DNA of 64,000 bases, from assembly GCF_009498035.1 (NCBI RefSeq), contig NZ_CP034550.1:496001-560000 (forward strand), in the 5' to 3' direction. How positions within the stretch are numbered: the stretch's first letter is position 1; each line of letters begins with the position of its first letter. Under the pieces are notes generated by a model that did not search any database, was not told the DNA's origin, and worked only from the letters and a program-made list of their open reading frames with translations. Position numbers and translations under genes: made by a program. The stretch is from Saccharothrix syringae. Lineage in GTDB: Bacteria; Actinomycetota; Actinomycetes; Mycobacteriales; Pseudonocardiaceae. Of the stretch, positions 42,665 through 51,541 are shown one piece after another.

Positions 42665-44488
42665 CTACGAGGCGACCGGGGTGGGCCGCAGCGGGCGGTC
42701 GCCGCCCAGGCCGGGGATCAGGGTGCCGCCCCGCCGCGTCTGGACGGTCTGCGCGAGGCCCACCGCGAGCAGCGCCGACAGCACGGTGAACCCGATCCAG
42801 TACTCGGTGGGCAGCAGCACGCCCAGCGCGCCGCCGAACACCCAGCCCAGCTGGAGGATCGTCTCGGACCGGCCGAACGCCGAGGCGCGCGACGAGTCGG
42901 GCACGTCGTCCTGGATCACCGCGTCCAGCGAGATCTTGGCCAGCGAGCTGGCCGTGGCGCCGACCAGGCCGACGGCCGCCGCGGTGGCCAGGCCGGGCAG
43001 CACCGCGGCCACCACCGAGGTCGCCAGCGCGGCGGCCAGGCAGCCGATCACCACCCGGTCGGGCGAGCCGAAGTGCAGCCGCGCGCCCACCGCGTTGCCC
43101 AGGAAGCTGCCGACGCCGGCGGCCGCCGCGATCACGCCCAGCAGCAGCACCTGCCCGAACGCGTCGCCCTCGGTCTGGGCGCGCACCACGAACGCGGCGA
43201 ACAGCATCAGGAACCCGGTCAGCATCCGGATCGCGCCGTTGCCCCACAGCGCCACCACGACCGTGCGGCCCAGCGGCTGCCGCCGCGCCTTGCGGGGCGG
43301 CCCGGCCCGCAGGGACGCGGGCACCTCGCCCTCGGTGACCTCCACCCACGCCGGGATGCGCAGGCAGGAGTACGCGTTCACGGCCGACAGCACGGCGGTG
43401 AACCACAGGGCGCCCGGCGAGCCGAACACGTTGGCGAACCCGGCCGCGAACGCGCCGAACACGCCGCCCGCGGCCAGCCCGAACACCGTCATCCGGGCGT
43501 TGGTCTTGGCCAGCGTGATCTCGCGCGGCAGCACGCGCGGCGTGATCGCGGCCTTGAGCACGGTGAACGACTTCGACAGCACCATGCTGCCCAGCGCCGC
43601 CGGGTACAGGGCCCAGTTGTCGAAGTTCAGCGCCATCACGGCCGACAGCAGCACGCGCAGCGCGCAGGAGGCGGCCAGCGCCCACCGCCGGCCGTGCTGG
43701 ATGCGGTCCAGCGCCGGGCCGATGACCGGGGCGACCAGCGCGAACGGGGCCACGGTGATCAGCAGGTACAGCGCGACCCGGCCGCGGCTCTCGCCGGTCG
43801 CGGCGGAGAAGAACAGGGTGTTGGCCAGGGCGACCGCCATGGCCGCGTCGGCCGCGTAGTTCAGCATCACCGCGTAGGTCAGCGAGGACAGGCCGGACTG
43901 CTTGGCGCCGTCGGCGTGCGCGGCGCGGCGGAACAGGGCCACGGCCCGCCCGGTGAGCTGGCGGGTGCGGAACCAGGCGACGCGGGTGACGGTGAGCTTC
44001 TTCGGCGGGGCCGGCGCGGTGGGCCGGTCGTCCGGTGGCGGGGCGAAGCGGGCGGACGCCTCGGTGCGCCGGTCGCGGGTGTCGCGGGGTTCACGCGGGT
44101 CGTGCGCGTCACGCGGGTCGTAGGGCGTGGTGCGCGGGCCGCGGGGTTCACGCGGGTCGTAAGGCGTGGTGCGGGGTTCGCGCGGGTCGCGGGGCGTGGT
44201 GCGCGGGCCGCCCCGGGAACCGCGGCTCTCGCGGGTTCCACGGCTGTCGCGGGGTTCGTCGTACCAGGACTCGGCGCCGCGCGGCGGTCTGGCCCGGGGC
44301 GCGTCGTCGGGCACGGGGTGGGGGCGGGTGCCGCCCGGCCCGCGCCCGCCCGTCCCGGGCGAGGTCCCGGCCCACCCCTCGTCGCGCGGGTCGGGCCCCG
44401 GCGCGGGGTGCGGCCGGGTGCGCGGCTCGTACTCGTCGTCCTCCCACGGGTACCGCCGCGACGGGTCTTCCGGCCGAGGGGGTGTCAC
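42665..44488 (-). CDS. MFS transporter with long disordered N-terminus
   Basis: A 607-residue protein. About 190 residues of charged, proline/arginine-rich repeats (DPREPR, TTPYDPRE) precede a 12-helix MFS domain that starts near KLTVTRVAWFRTRQLTGRA. Motifs include FALVAPVIGPALDRIQHGRR and the helix-rich segment ending TVQTRRGGTL. The type and place match Rv0876c. The substrate is unknown. The repeat-rich cytoplasmic tail is unusual for MFS proteins and varies between actinobacteria. ATG at 44488. Confidence 0.87.
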   Translation of the reverse strand: MTPPRPEDPSRRYPWEDDEYEPRTRPHPAPGPDPRDEGWAGTSPGTGGRGPGGTRPHPVPDDAPRARPPRGAESWYDEPRDSRGTRESRGSRGGPRTTPRDPREPRTTPYDPREPRGPRTTPYDPRDAHDPREPRDTRDRRTEASARFAPPPDDRPTAPAPPKKLTVTRVAWFRTRQLTGRAVALFRRAAHADGAKQSGLSSLTYAVMLNYAADAAMAVALANTLFFSAATGESRGRVALYLLITVAPFALVAPVIGPALDRIQHGRRWALAASCALRVLLSAVMALNFDNWALYPAALGSMVLSKSFTVLKAAITPRVLPREITLAKTNARMTVFGLAAGGVFGAFAAGFANVFGSPGALWFTAVLSAVNAYSCLRIPAWVEVTEGEVPASLRAGPPRKARRQPLGRTVVVALWGNGAIRMLTGFLMLFAAFVVRAQTEGDAFGQVLLLGVIAAAAGVGSFLGNAVGARLHFGSPDRVVIGCLAAALATSVVAAVLPGLATAAAVGLVGATASSLAKISLDAVIQDDVPDSSRASAFGRSETILQLGWVFGGALGVLLPTEYWIGFTVLSALLAVGLAQTVQTRRGGTLIPGLGGDRPLRPTPVAS

Positions 44489-44549
44489 GCACCCAATCCT
44501 GCCTCACCCGTTGCGGCGTGTCCCCGCATTCCAGCCCGTCGTCGCGCGT

Positions 44550-45335
44550 TCACCCGGTGGTGAACCGGATGCGGAACACGGTGGGCCAGTTCTTGCCGGT
44601 GACCAGGAACTCGTCGGTGCCCGGCACGGCCGCGATGCCGTTGAGCACGTCCGAGGCGGGCACGCCGGCGGGCCGCAGCCCGGACAGGTCCACGGTCGCG
44701 GTGACGCGCCCGTCGGCGGGGTCGACGCGCACCACCTCGTCGGTCTGCCACACGTTCGCCCACACCTGCCCGCCGACGCACTCCAGCTCGTTGAGCCGGC
44801 GCACCGGCTCGCCGTCGCGGGTGACCCGGACGGTGCCGGTCTCGGCGAAGGTGCGCGGGTCGCGGAAGGTCAGCTCGTCGGTGCCGTCGCTCATCACCAG
44901 CCGGTCGCCGTCGCGGCACAGCCCCCAGCCCTCGCCCTCGTAGGTGACGCGCCTCACCTCTTCGAGGGTGTCGCGGTCGCGCTCGATGGCCACGCCGTCG
45001 CGCCAGGTGAGCTGCCAGATCCGGTCGTCGACGACGGTGATGCCCTCGCCGAACAGCCCGCCGGGCAGGTCCACGCGCCGCCGGACCTCGCCGGTGGCGG
45101 GGTCGACGCGCCGGATGGAGGACCTGCCCTCCAGGCCGGTGCCCTCGTAGAGCACGCCGTCGGCCAGCTCCAGGCCCTGGGTGAACGCGTCGGGGTCGTG
45201 GGGTGCGGTGCCGAGCACCTCGAAGCCGTCCGGGGCGCCGTTCGGGCCGCTCGCCGGGGTGCCGCCCGGGTCGCCCGCCGGTGCCCCGCACGCCGCCGAC
45301 AGGACGAGGGCCGCAGCCACCGGGATCCACCGCAC
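44550..45335 (-). CDS. Glutaminyl-peptide cyclotransferase family lipoprotein
   Basis: A 261-residue exported protein. The signal ends in lipobox LSAAC; the mature part is a beta-propeller of the Glu_cyclase_2 family (HDPDAFTQGLELADGVLYEG; LNELECVGGQVWANVWQTDE; VLNGIAAVPGTDEFLVTGKN). Plant-type glutaminyl cyclases of this family convert N-terminal Gln to pyroglutamate. GTG at 45335; divergent from the DUF3027 gene 58 bp away. Confidence 0.85.
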   Translation of the reverse strand: MRWIPVAAALVLSAACGAPAGDPGGTPASGPNGAPDGFEVLGTAPHDPDAFTQGLELADGVLYEGTGLEGRSSIRRVDPATGEVRRRVDLPGGLFGEGITVVDDRIWQLTWRDGVAIERDRDTLEEVRRVTYEGEGWGLCRDGDRLVMSDGTDELTFRDPRTFAETGTVRVTRDGEPVRRLNELECVGGQVWANVWQTDEVVRVDPADGRVTATVDLSGLRPAGVPASDVLNGIAAVPGTDEFLVTGKNWPTVFRIRFTTG

Positions 45336-45392
45336 GTCCGAAAGGGTGGCACGTCTGCGCGGCGCCGTGCGGACGTGCGGCACAATTCCCCT

Positions 45393-46217
45393 GTGACCGC
45401 CACGCCGACCCAGCAGCCCAACCCAGTGCTCGCCGATGACGCGGCCGTCCGGCTCGCGCGCGCCGCCGCCCGGGAGGAGGCGGGCTCGGAACTCCTCGGC
45501 GACCACGTGGGCGTCGTCGCCGAGGACGAGGCCGCGGTCACCCACCTGTTCGAGGCCCGGCACGCGGGCTACCGCGGCTGGAACTGGGCCGTGACCGTGT
45601 CGTTCGCGGGCGAGGGCACGCCGCTGTCGGTGAGCGAGGTCGTGCTGCTGCCCGGCGACGACGCGCTGGTCGCGCCGGACTGGGTGCCGTGGCACGAGCG
45701 GGTGCGCGCGGGCGACCTGGGCGTGGGCGACCTGCTGCCGGCCAAGGAGGACGACCCGCGGCTGGCGCCCGGCTACGTCGCCTCGCAGGACCCCGCCGTC
45801 GAGGAGGTCGCGCTGGAGGTGGGCCTCGGGCGCGTGCGGGTGCTGTCCCGCGAGGGCGTGCTCGACGCGGCCCGGCGCTGGCACGGCGGCGACTTCGGCC
45901 CGCGCAGCGAGATGGCGCGCAGCGCGCCCGCGCACTGCGGCACGTGCGGCTTCTACCAGCGGGTCGCCGGGTCGCTGGGCGCGGCGTTCGGGGTGTGCGC
46001 GAACGAGCTGACGCCCGCCGACGGGCACGTGGTGCACGCCGAGTACGGGTGCGGCGCGCACTCCGAGGTGGAGGTCGAGGGCGGGCCCGCGGTGCCGGTG
46101 GCGGACCTGGTCTACGACGACGCGGTGCTGGACGTGGAGGCCAACGAGGCCCAGGCCGGGCAGGCGCGGTCCGGGCAGGCGCAGGCCGACGCGCCCGACG
46201 CCGAGAGCGGGCGGTGA
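45393..46217 (+). CDS. DUF3027 protein
   Basis: A 274-residue cytoplasmic protein. The central region is conserved (ARHAGYRGWNWAVTVSFAGE; LLPGDDALVAPDWVPWHERV; LPAKEDDPRL). A four-cysteine cluster, CGTCGFYQRVAG ... VCANE ... YGCGAHSE, looks like a metal site. It is related to Rv0877; function unknown. GTG at 45393, and the stop overlaps the next, very large gene, implying co-translation. Confidence 0.87.
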   Translation: MTATPTQQPNPVLADDAAVRLARAAAREEAGSELLGDHVGVVAEDEAAVTHLFEARHAGYRGWNWAVTVSFAGEGTPLSVSEVVLLPGDDALVAPDWVPWHERVRAGDLGVGDLLPAKEDDPRLAPGYVASQDPAVEEVALEVGLGRVRVLSREGVLDAARRWHGGDFGPRSEMARSAPAHCGTCGFYQRVAGSLGAAFGVCANELTPADGHVVHAEYGCGAHSEVEVEGGPAVPVADLVYDDAVLDVEANEAQAGQARSGQAQADAPDAESGR

Positions 46218-49045
46218 ACCCGGCGCAGGCGGACCCGTTCGGCACGGCGGCGCTGCGCGAGTCGGTGCTGGCCGCGTGGCGCGGGTCGCCGACGAGGTTC
46301 CGCGAGGACGCCAACGCCGAGGAGGACCTGCGGCTCGGCGGCTACCGCGACCGGCTGCTGGTGGAGCTGGCGCAGAACGCCTCCGACGCGGCCGGGGACG
46401 AGCCGGGCGTGCTGCGGCTGTCGGTGGTGGGCGACGAGCTGCGGGCGGCGAACACGGGCGCCCCGCTGGACGCGGCGGGCGTGGCGGCGCTGGCGTCGCT
46501 GCGCGCGTCGTCGAAGGCGGCCGGCGCGGTGGGGCAGTTCGGCGTCGGGTTCGCGGCCGTGCTGGCGGTGACCGACGCGCCGCGCGTGGTCTCGCGCACC
46601 GGCGGCGTGGCGTTCTCGGCCGAGCGGACCCGCGCGGAGGTGCCGGACCTGGCCGCCGGGCGCGGCGGTGACGTGCCGGTGCTGCGGCTGGTGTGGCCGA
46701 CCGACGAGGCGGACCTGCCCGGGGGCTTCGACACCGAGGTGCGGCTGCCGCTGCGGGCGGGCGCGGCCGGGCTGCTGGACGGGTTCGCCGCGCAGGCGCC
46801 GGACCTGCTGCTGGCGCTGCCGGGGCTGCGCCGCGTCGAGGTCGGCGACCGGGTGTGGGAGCGGGTCGAGGCCGACGGCGTGGTGGAGCTGACCGGCCCC
46901 GCCGGGGTGCGGCGGTGGCTGGTGCGCCGCACGGGCGGTGAGCTGCCCGCGGAGCTGGTGGCGGGCGTCGAGTCGCGGCCGCGCTGGTCGGTGTGCTGGG
47001 CGTGGCCGCTGGACGAGCCGCTGTCCGGTGACGTGCTGCACGCGCCGACGCCCACCGACGAGAAGCTGTCGCTGCCCGCCCGGCTGATCGCCACGCTGCC
47101 GGTCGAGCCGTCGCGGCGGCGGGTGCTGACCGGGCCGGCCGCGTCGTTCGTGCTGGACCGGGCCGCGGAGGCGTACCCGGAGCTGGTGGCCGCGCTGCCC
47201 GCGGTGGAGCGGACCGCGCTGGTGCCGCTGCCCGGGTTCCCTCTGTCCGAGGTGGACGGCCTGCTGCGGGCCGGGGTGCTGGCGGCGCTGCGCCGCGCGG
47301 TGTGGCTGCCGCTGGCCGACGGCGGGTGGGCCGCGCCGGTGGCCGCGAAGGTGCTCGACGTCGCGTCGTTCGAGCTGGTGGAGCTGCTGGAGGACGTGGT
47401 ACCCGGCCTGCTCGACTACGAGCTGACGCTGCCGCGGCACGCCAGGGCGCTGGCCGCGCTGGAGGTGCCGCGCGTGCCGGTGGCGGAGGTCGTGGAGGCG
47501 CTGGCGGGCGTCGGCGGCGACCCGTCGTGGTGGCGGCAGGTGTACGAGGCGCTGTCGCCGGTCGCGGACGTGGACTCGGCCGCGCGCGAGGCGATGGGTG
47601 CCCTGCCGGTGCCGCTGGTCGACGGGCGGCTGGTGAGCAGCCCGCGCGGCGTGCTGGTGGGCGAGGAGCTGCCGGCCGTGCCGGGGCTGCGGGTCGCGCA
47701 CCCCGAGGCGTCGCACCCGCTGCTGCTGCGGCTGGGCGCGACCGAGGCGACGCCGGCCGAGCTGCTGGACTCCGACGCGGTGCGCGACGCCGTGCGGCAC
47801 AGCCTGGACGACCCCGGCGTGGACGGCCCCGAGCTGGTGGCCACGGTGCTGCGGCTGGTGGAGCGGGCCGGCGGGCGGCCGTGGCTGGCGGAGCTGGCGC
47901 TGCCCGCGGCGGACGGCGGGTGGCGGCGCGCGGACGAGCTGGTGCTGCCCGACTCGAAGCTGCTCGCGGTGCTGGAGCCGGACTCGCCGTTCGGCGTGCT
48001 GTCGGCGGGGTTGGCGGGGGAGTGGCCGCGCGAGGTGCTGACCGCGGTCGGCGTGGTCGACGGGTTCGGCGTGGTCGAGGACGACTCGCCGACCGAGCCC
48101 GACCACGACCTGGCCGACGAGGGCTACTGGTGGGACGCGTTCGACGTGCCGCCCGCGCGGGTGCTGGGCGTGCGCGACCTGGATTTGGTGGCGCACGACA
48201 AGTGGCCGCGGGCGCTGGCGATGATGGCCGCCGACCCGGTGGTGTGGCGCGCGGTCACCGAACCCGACGGCTACACCTCGTGGTGGCTGGCCCGCTACGC
48301 CACGCTCGACGGGGTGCCGCTGGGCGCGTGGCGGCTGCCCGGCGCCGACGACCTGGAGGGCCTCTACGACGTGGTGCCGGACGTGGGCCTGCCGGAGCAC
48401 GTGCTGGCCGCCGCCGGGGTGCGCGCGTCGCTGGACGTGGCCGACGAGGACGACGTGACCGACCTGCTGGCGCGCCTGGGCGACCCGGCGCGCAAGCTGT
48501 CCGACGCCCTGGTGCTGCGGGTGCACGCGCTGCTGGCCGAGGTGGCCGGGTCGGTGGGCGTGGAGCCGCCGGACCGGGTGCGGGTGCTGACCGGTGCCGC
48601 CGTGCCCGCGGACGACGTGCTCGTGCCGGACCTGCCGTGGCTGCTGGGCGTGCTGCCGCCGGACCAGGTGCTGGCCTCGCGGGGCTCGGCCGCCGCGCTG
48701 GCGGAGCTGCTGGCCCTGCCGCTGGCGTCGGAGGAGGTCTCCGGCTCGGTGGTCGGCTCGGGCGACGAGGTGGTGTGGTCGGAGCTGGGCGCGGTGCGCC
48801 TGGCGTGCGACCTGCTGGGCGTGGAGCTGCCGACGGGCTCCGTGGTCGTCCACGACGACCTGGTGGTGGCCGCCGAGGGCGCCGAGCACGAGGTGTCCTG
48901 GTGGGTGGAGGACGACGTGGTGCACGCCGCCGACACCCCCGAGGGCCTGGCCCGCGCCCTGGCCTGGACCACGTCCCGCTGGGACGACCGGCACACCTTC
49001 GCCGCCCTGATCGCCGACCCGACCCCCGCCGTCCTGCTCGGCTGA
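46214..49045 (+). CDS. Sacsin/HSP90-like ATPase domain protein
   Basis: A 943-residue protein. The N-terminal about 170 residues form a GHKL/HSP90-type ATP-binding domain: LLVELAQNASDAAGD (N box, about 44-58), LRAANTGAPLDAAGVAAL, and GAVGQFGVGFAAVLAVTD. This resembles the sacsin-type and actinobacterial DUF3684-like molecular chaperone ATPases. The remaining 770 residues are Asp/Val/Leu-rich with no motif I recognise. GTGA overlap with the DUF3027 gene links the two functionally. A 22-bp repeat array starts 40 bp after the stop. Confidence 0.8.
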   Translation: MNPAQADPFGTAALRESVLAAWRGSPTRFREDANAEEDLRLGGYRDRLLVELAQNASDAAGDEPGVLRLSVVGDELRAANTGAPLDAAGVAALASLRASSKAAGAVGQFGVGFAAVLAVTDAPRVVSRTGGVAFSAERTRAEVPDLAAGRGGDVPVLRLVWPTDEADLPGGFDTEVRLPLRAGAAGLLDGFAAQAPDLLLALPGLRRVEVGDRVWERVEADGVVELTGPAGVRRWLVRRTGGELPAELVAGVESRPRWSVCWAWPLDEPLSGDVLHAPTPTDEKLSLPARLIATLPVEPSRRRVLTGPAASFVLDRAAEAYPELVAALPAVERTALVPLPGFPLSEVDGLLRAGVLAALRRAVWLPLADGGWAAPVAAKVLDVASFELVELLEDVVPGLLDYELTLPRHARALAALEVPRVPVAEVVEALAGVGGDPSWWRQVYEALSPVADVDSAAREAMGALPVPLVDGRLVSSPRGVLVGEELPAVPGLRVAHPEASHPLLLRLGATEATPAELLDSDAVRDAVRHSLDDPGVDGPELVATVLRLVERAGGRPWLAELALPAADGGWRRADELVLPDSKLLAVLEPDSPFGVLSAGLAGEWPREVLTAVGVVDGFGVVEDDSPTEPDHDLADEGYWWDAFDVPPARVLGVRDLDLVAHDKWPRALAMMAADPVVWRAVTEPDGYTSWWLARYATLDGVPLGAWRLPGADDLEGLYDVVPDVGLPEHVLAAAGVRASLDVADEDDVTDLLARLGDPARKLSDALVLRVHALLAEVAGSVGVEPPDRVRVLTGAAVPADDVLVPDLPWLLGVLPPDQVLASRGSAAALAELLALPLASEEVSGSVVGSGDEVVWSELGAVRLACDLLGVELPTGSVVVHDDLVVAAEGAEHEVSWWVEDDVVHAADTPEGLARALAWTTSRWDDRHTFAALIADPTPAVLLG

Positions 49046-49084
49046 CCCCCCACTTCCCCGCCCACCCCCCGACTCAACCCGCGC

Positions 49085-49216
49085 GTGTCCTCCACTCGGA
49101 CACCGCGTGTCCTCCACTCCGGCACCGCGAGTCGAACGTTCAGGACCGTCGTGTCGAACGTTCCGGACCCCCGTGTTCGACGTTCGGGTCACGCGTGTCG
49201 TCCAGTGGGGTACCGC
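49085..49216 (+). repeat. 22-bp GTGTC repeat array, six units
   Basis: Units begin at 49085, 49107, 49129, 49151, 49173 and 49195, exactly 22 bp apart. The opening words are GTGTCCTCC, GTGTCCTCC, GAGTCGAAC, GTGTCGAAC, GTGTTCGAC and GTGTCGTCC. The array lies downstream of the sacsin-like gene, in its direction, and in front of the convergent DUF2530 gene end. Confidence 0.88.
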
Positions 49217-49240
49217 CGCGGTCGACGGCGCCGGGCGCGG

Positions 49241-49513
49241 CTACTCCGTCAGCCCCTGGCCCTGCTGCGCGGTGCGCTTCCCGCGGCGCGCGGCGGAGCG
49301 CTGCCAGGCGAAGACGCCGTAGCCGATCACGCCCAGCACGCCGCCCGACAGGCACGTCCACAGCAGCGTCCGCTCCCCGCGCCAGAACAGCAGCACCACC
49401 GCGAACGCCAGGAACCACAGCGCCGTGCCGCCGATGATGGCCGGCACCGGGTCGGCCAGGCGCGGCGGCAGGGGCGGGGGCGCGGGGAGGGGTGCTGCGT
49501 CCTGTTCGGCCAC
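49241..49513 (-). CDS. DUF2530 membrane protein
   Basis: A 90-residue protein. A Pro/Ala-rich N-terminus precedes two hydrophobic helices (IIGGTALWFLAFAVVLLFW and LWTCLSGGVLGVIGYGVFAW) and a basic tail with QRSAARRGKR. Type and position match Rv0879c; function unknown. GTG at 49513; divergent from the purine permease by 75 bp. Confidence 0.85.
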   Translation of the reverse strand: MAEQDAAPLPAPPPLPPRLADPVPAIIGGTALWFLAFAVVLLFWRGERTLLWTCLSGGVLGVIGYGVFAWQRSAARRGKRTAQQGQGLTE

Positions 49514-49588
49514 GTCAGGCAGGCTACCTGTCCGAAACACGGGTGGGGCACGCTCTGCCTCCACGCCACACCGAACAAGGAGTCCCGG

Positions 49589-51055
49589 ATGTCCACCGCC
49601 GCACCGGCGCCACGCTCCAAGCTGGACGGGTTCTTCAAGATCACCGAACGCGGGTCCACGATCGGGCGGGAGGTGCGCGGCGGGCTCGTCACCTTCGTGA
49701 CGATGGCCTACATCGTCGTGCTGAACCCGCTGATCCTGGGCAGCTTCGCCGCCGACGACCCGTCGGCCAAGGTGGACGTGCTGGGCAACGTCCTCACCAT
49801 CCCGCAGGTCGCCGCGGTCACCGCGCTGGTCGCGGGCGTCATGACGATCCTGTTCGGACTCGTGGCGAACTACCCGTTCGCGCTCGCCACGGGCCTGGGC
49901 ATCAACTCGTTCGTGGCCGTCTCGATCGTGCCGCAGGTCACCTGGCCCGAGGCGATGGGCCTGGTCGTGGTCAACGGCCTGGTGGTGCTGGTCCTGGTGG
50001 TCACCGGCGTGCGCACCGCCGTGTTCAACGCGGTGCCCGCCGAGCTGAAGGCCGCCATCGCGGTCGGCATCGGCCTGTTCATCTGCTTCATCGGCCTGGT
50101 CGACGCGGGCTTCGTGCGCCGCGTGCCGGACGCGGCGGGCACCACCGTCCCGGTCGGCCTGGGCATCAACGGCTCCATCGCCTCCTGGCCGACGCTGGTG
50201 TTCGTGGTCGGCCTGGTCCTCACCGGCGTCCTGGTCGCCCGCAAGGTCCGGGGCGGCATCCTGATCGGCGTCCTGTCCGCCACGGTGCTGGCCATCGTCG
50301 TCGAGGCGGTCGTGGACGCGGGACCGTCGCAGGGCACCAAGGCCACCGGCTGGAACCTCGGCTACCCGGCGCTGCCCGACCAGGTGCTCGGCCTGCCCGA
50401 CCTGTCGCTGCTGGGCGACGTCTCGTTCGGCGCGTGGACCCGGCTGCCCGCCATCACCGCCGCGCTGCTGGTGTTCACCCTGGTGCTGACCGACTTCTTC
50501 GACACCGTCGGCACCATGACCGGCCTGGGCAAGGAGGCCGGGCTGATCGGGGGGGACGGGCAGCTGCCCGGCGTGTCCAGGGCCCTGTTCGTCGACGGCC
50601 TCGGCGCGGTCGCGGGCGGCGCGGCGTCCTCGTCGTCGAACACCGTCTTCGTCGAATCGGCCTCCGGCATCGCCGAGGGCGCGCGGACGGGGCTGGCGAA
50701 CGTCGTCACCGGCCTGCTGTTCCTGGCCGCCATGTTCCTCACCCCGCTGTACGCGGCGGTGCCGATCGAGGCGGCGGCGCCCGCGCTGGTGATCGTGGGC
50801 GCGCTGATGATCGCCCAGGTCAGGGAGATCGACTTCGCCGACTTCTCGGTGGCCCTGCCCGCGTTCCTCACGATCGTGGTCATGCCGTTCACCTACTCGA
50901 TCGCCAACGGCATCGGCGCGGGCTTCGTCAGCTACGCGCTGTTGCGGGCGCTGACCGGACGGGCACGCAGCGTTCACCCGCTCATGTGGATCGTGGCGGC
51001 GGCGTTCGTCGTCTACTTCGCGATCGGCCCCATCCAGGCCGCCCTGAACGGCTAG
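49589..51055 (+). CDS. NCS2/AzgA-type purine permease
   Basis: A 488-residue transporter with the AzgA subfamily pattern: VRGGLVTFVTMAYIVVLNPL, LATGLGINSFVAVSIV, the motif TDFFDTVGTMTGLGKEAGLI and ASSSSNTVFVESASGIAEGA. It imports hypoxanthine, guanine or adenine in symport with protons. About 12-14 membrane segments. ATG at 49589 behind AAGGAG. Confidence 0.92.
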   Translation: MSTAAPAPRSKLDGFFKITERGSTIGREVRGGLVTFVTMAYIVVLNPLILGSFAADDPSAKVDVLGNVLTIPQVAAVTALVAGVMTILFGLVANYPFALATGLGINSFVAVSIVPQVTWPEAMGLVVVNGLVVLVLVVTGVRTAVFNAVPAELKAAIAVGIGLFICFIGLVDAGFVRRVPDAAGTTVPVGLGINGSIASWPTLVFVVGLVLTGVLVARKVRGGILIGVLSATVLAIVVEAVVDAGPSQGTKATGWNLGYPALPDQVLGLPDLSLLGDVSFGAWTRLPAITAALLVFTLVLTDFFDTVGTMTGLGKEAGLIGGDGQLPGVSRALFVDGLGAVAGGAASSSSNTVFVESASGIAEGARTGLANVVTGLLFLAAMFLTPLYAAVPIEAAAPALVIVGALMIAQVREIDFADFSVALPAFLTIVVMPFTYSIANGIGAGFVSYALLRALTGRARSVHPLMWIVAAAFVVYFAIGPIQAALNG

Positions 51056-51093
51056 GCGAGAGATTTCACACGTCCGGGTACGAGATCGTGAGG

Positions 51094-51099
51094 TATGCT
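51094..51099 (+). promoter_or_regulatory. -10 element placing the MarR gene in the leaderless class
   Basis: TATGCT seven bases before the GTG at 51106. Transcription starting at the usual distance would begin at or next to the start codon, and no ribosome binding site is present. No convincing -35 was found. Confidence 0.5.
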
Positions 51100-51105
51100 A
51101 ACTAC

Positions 51106-51537
51106 GTGACGGAGACCGAGGTGGAGACCGGACTGGCGAGCCGGCTGCGGCTGGCCGTGGTCCGCCTGAACCGGCGGCTCCGCGCGCAGCGGGTGAACTC
51201 CGCGATCTCGCTCACCCAGGTGTCGGCGCTGTCCACGCTGCACAAGTGCGGACCCCTGACACCCGGCGAGCTGGCCGCCAAGGAGGGCGTCCAGCCCCCG
51301 TCGATGACCAGGGTGATCGCCGCCCTGGAGGAGTACGGGTTCGCCACGCGCCGCCCCCACCCCACCGACGGCCGCCAGGCCATCGTGGAGCTGAGCGAGG
51401 CGGGGCTCAACTACATCAACGAAGAGGTGTCGGCCCGGGAGGCGTGGCTGGACGCCAGGCTCGCCGAGCTGACACCGGAGGAACGGGGCGTGCTCTCGCG
51501 CGCCGCCGGGATAATCGACAGGATGGCGGGGCAGTAA
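51106..51537 (+). CDS. MarR family transcriptional regulator (Rv0880-like)
   Basis: A 143-residue winged-helix regulator: LTPGELAAKEGVQPPSMTRV (recognition helix) and the wing ATRRPHPTDGRQAIVELSEA. The place and type match Rv0880 of M. tuberculosis. GTG at 51106 follows TATGCTAACTAC, a probable -10 region, suggesting a leaderless mRNA. It is 4 bp upstream of the MFS transporter, which is its likely target. Confidence 0.9.
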   Translation: MTETEVETGLASRLRLAVVRLNRRLRAQRVNSAISLTQVSALSTLHKCGPLTPGELAAKEGVQPPSMTRVIAALEEYGFATRRPHPTDGRQAIVELSEAGLNYINEEVSAREAWLDARLAELTPEERGVLSRAAGIIDRMAGQ

Positions 51538-51541
51538 CGAC

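Noticed and set aside
44518..44561. Possible remnant of the 22-bp family (GTGTCCCCGCATTC then GTCGCGCGTTC)
   Set aside because: Only two units and the second lacks the GTGTC head; could be chance or the 3' end of the cyclase gene. Kept out of the family count.
46112..49192. Open frame of about 1000 codons on the minus strand
   Set aside because: Antisense of the sacsin-like gene; Arg/His/Gln-rich low complexity typical of high-GC shadow frames.
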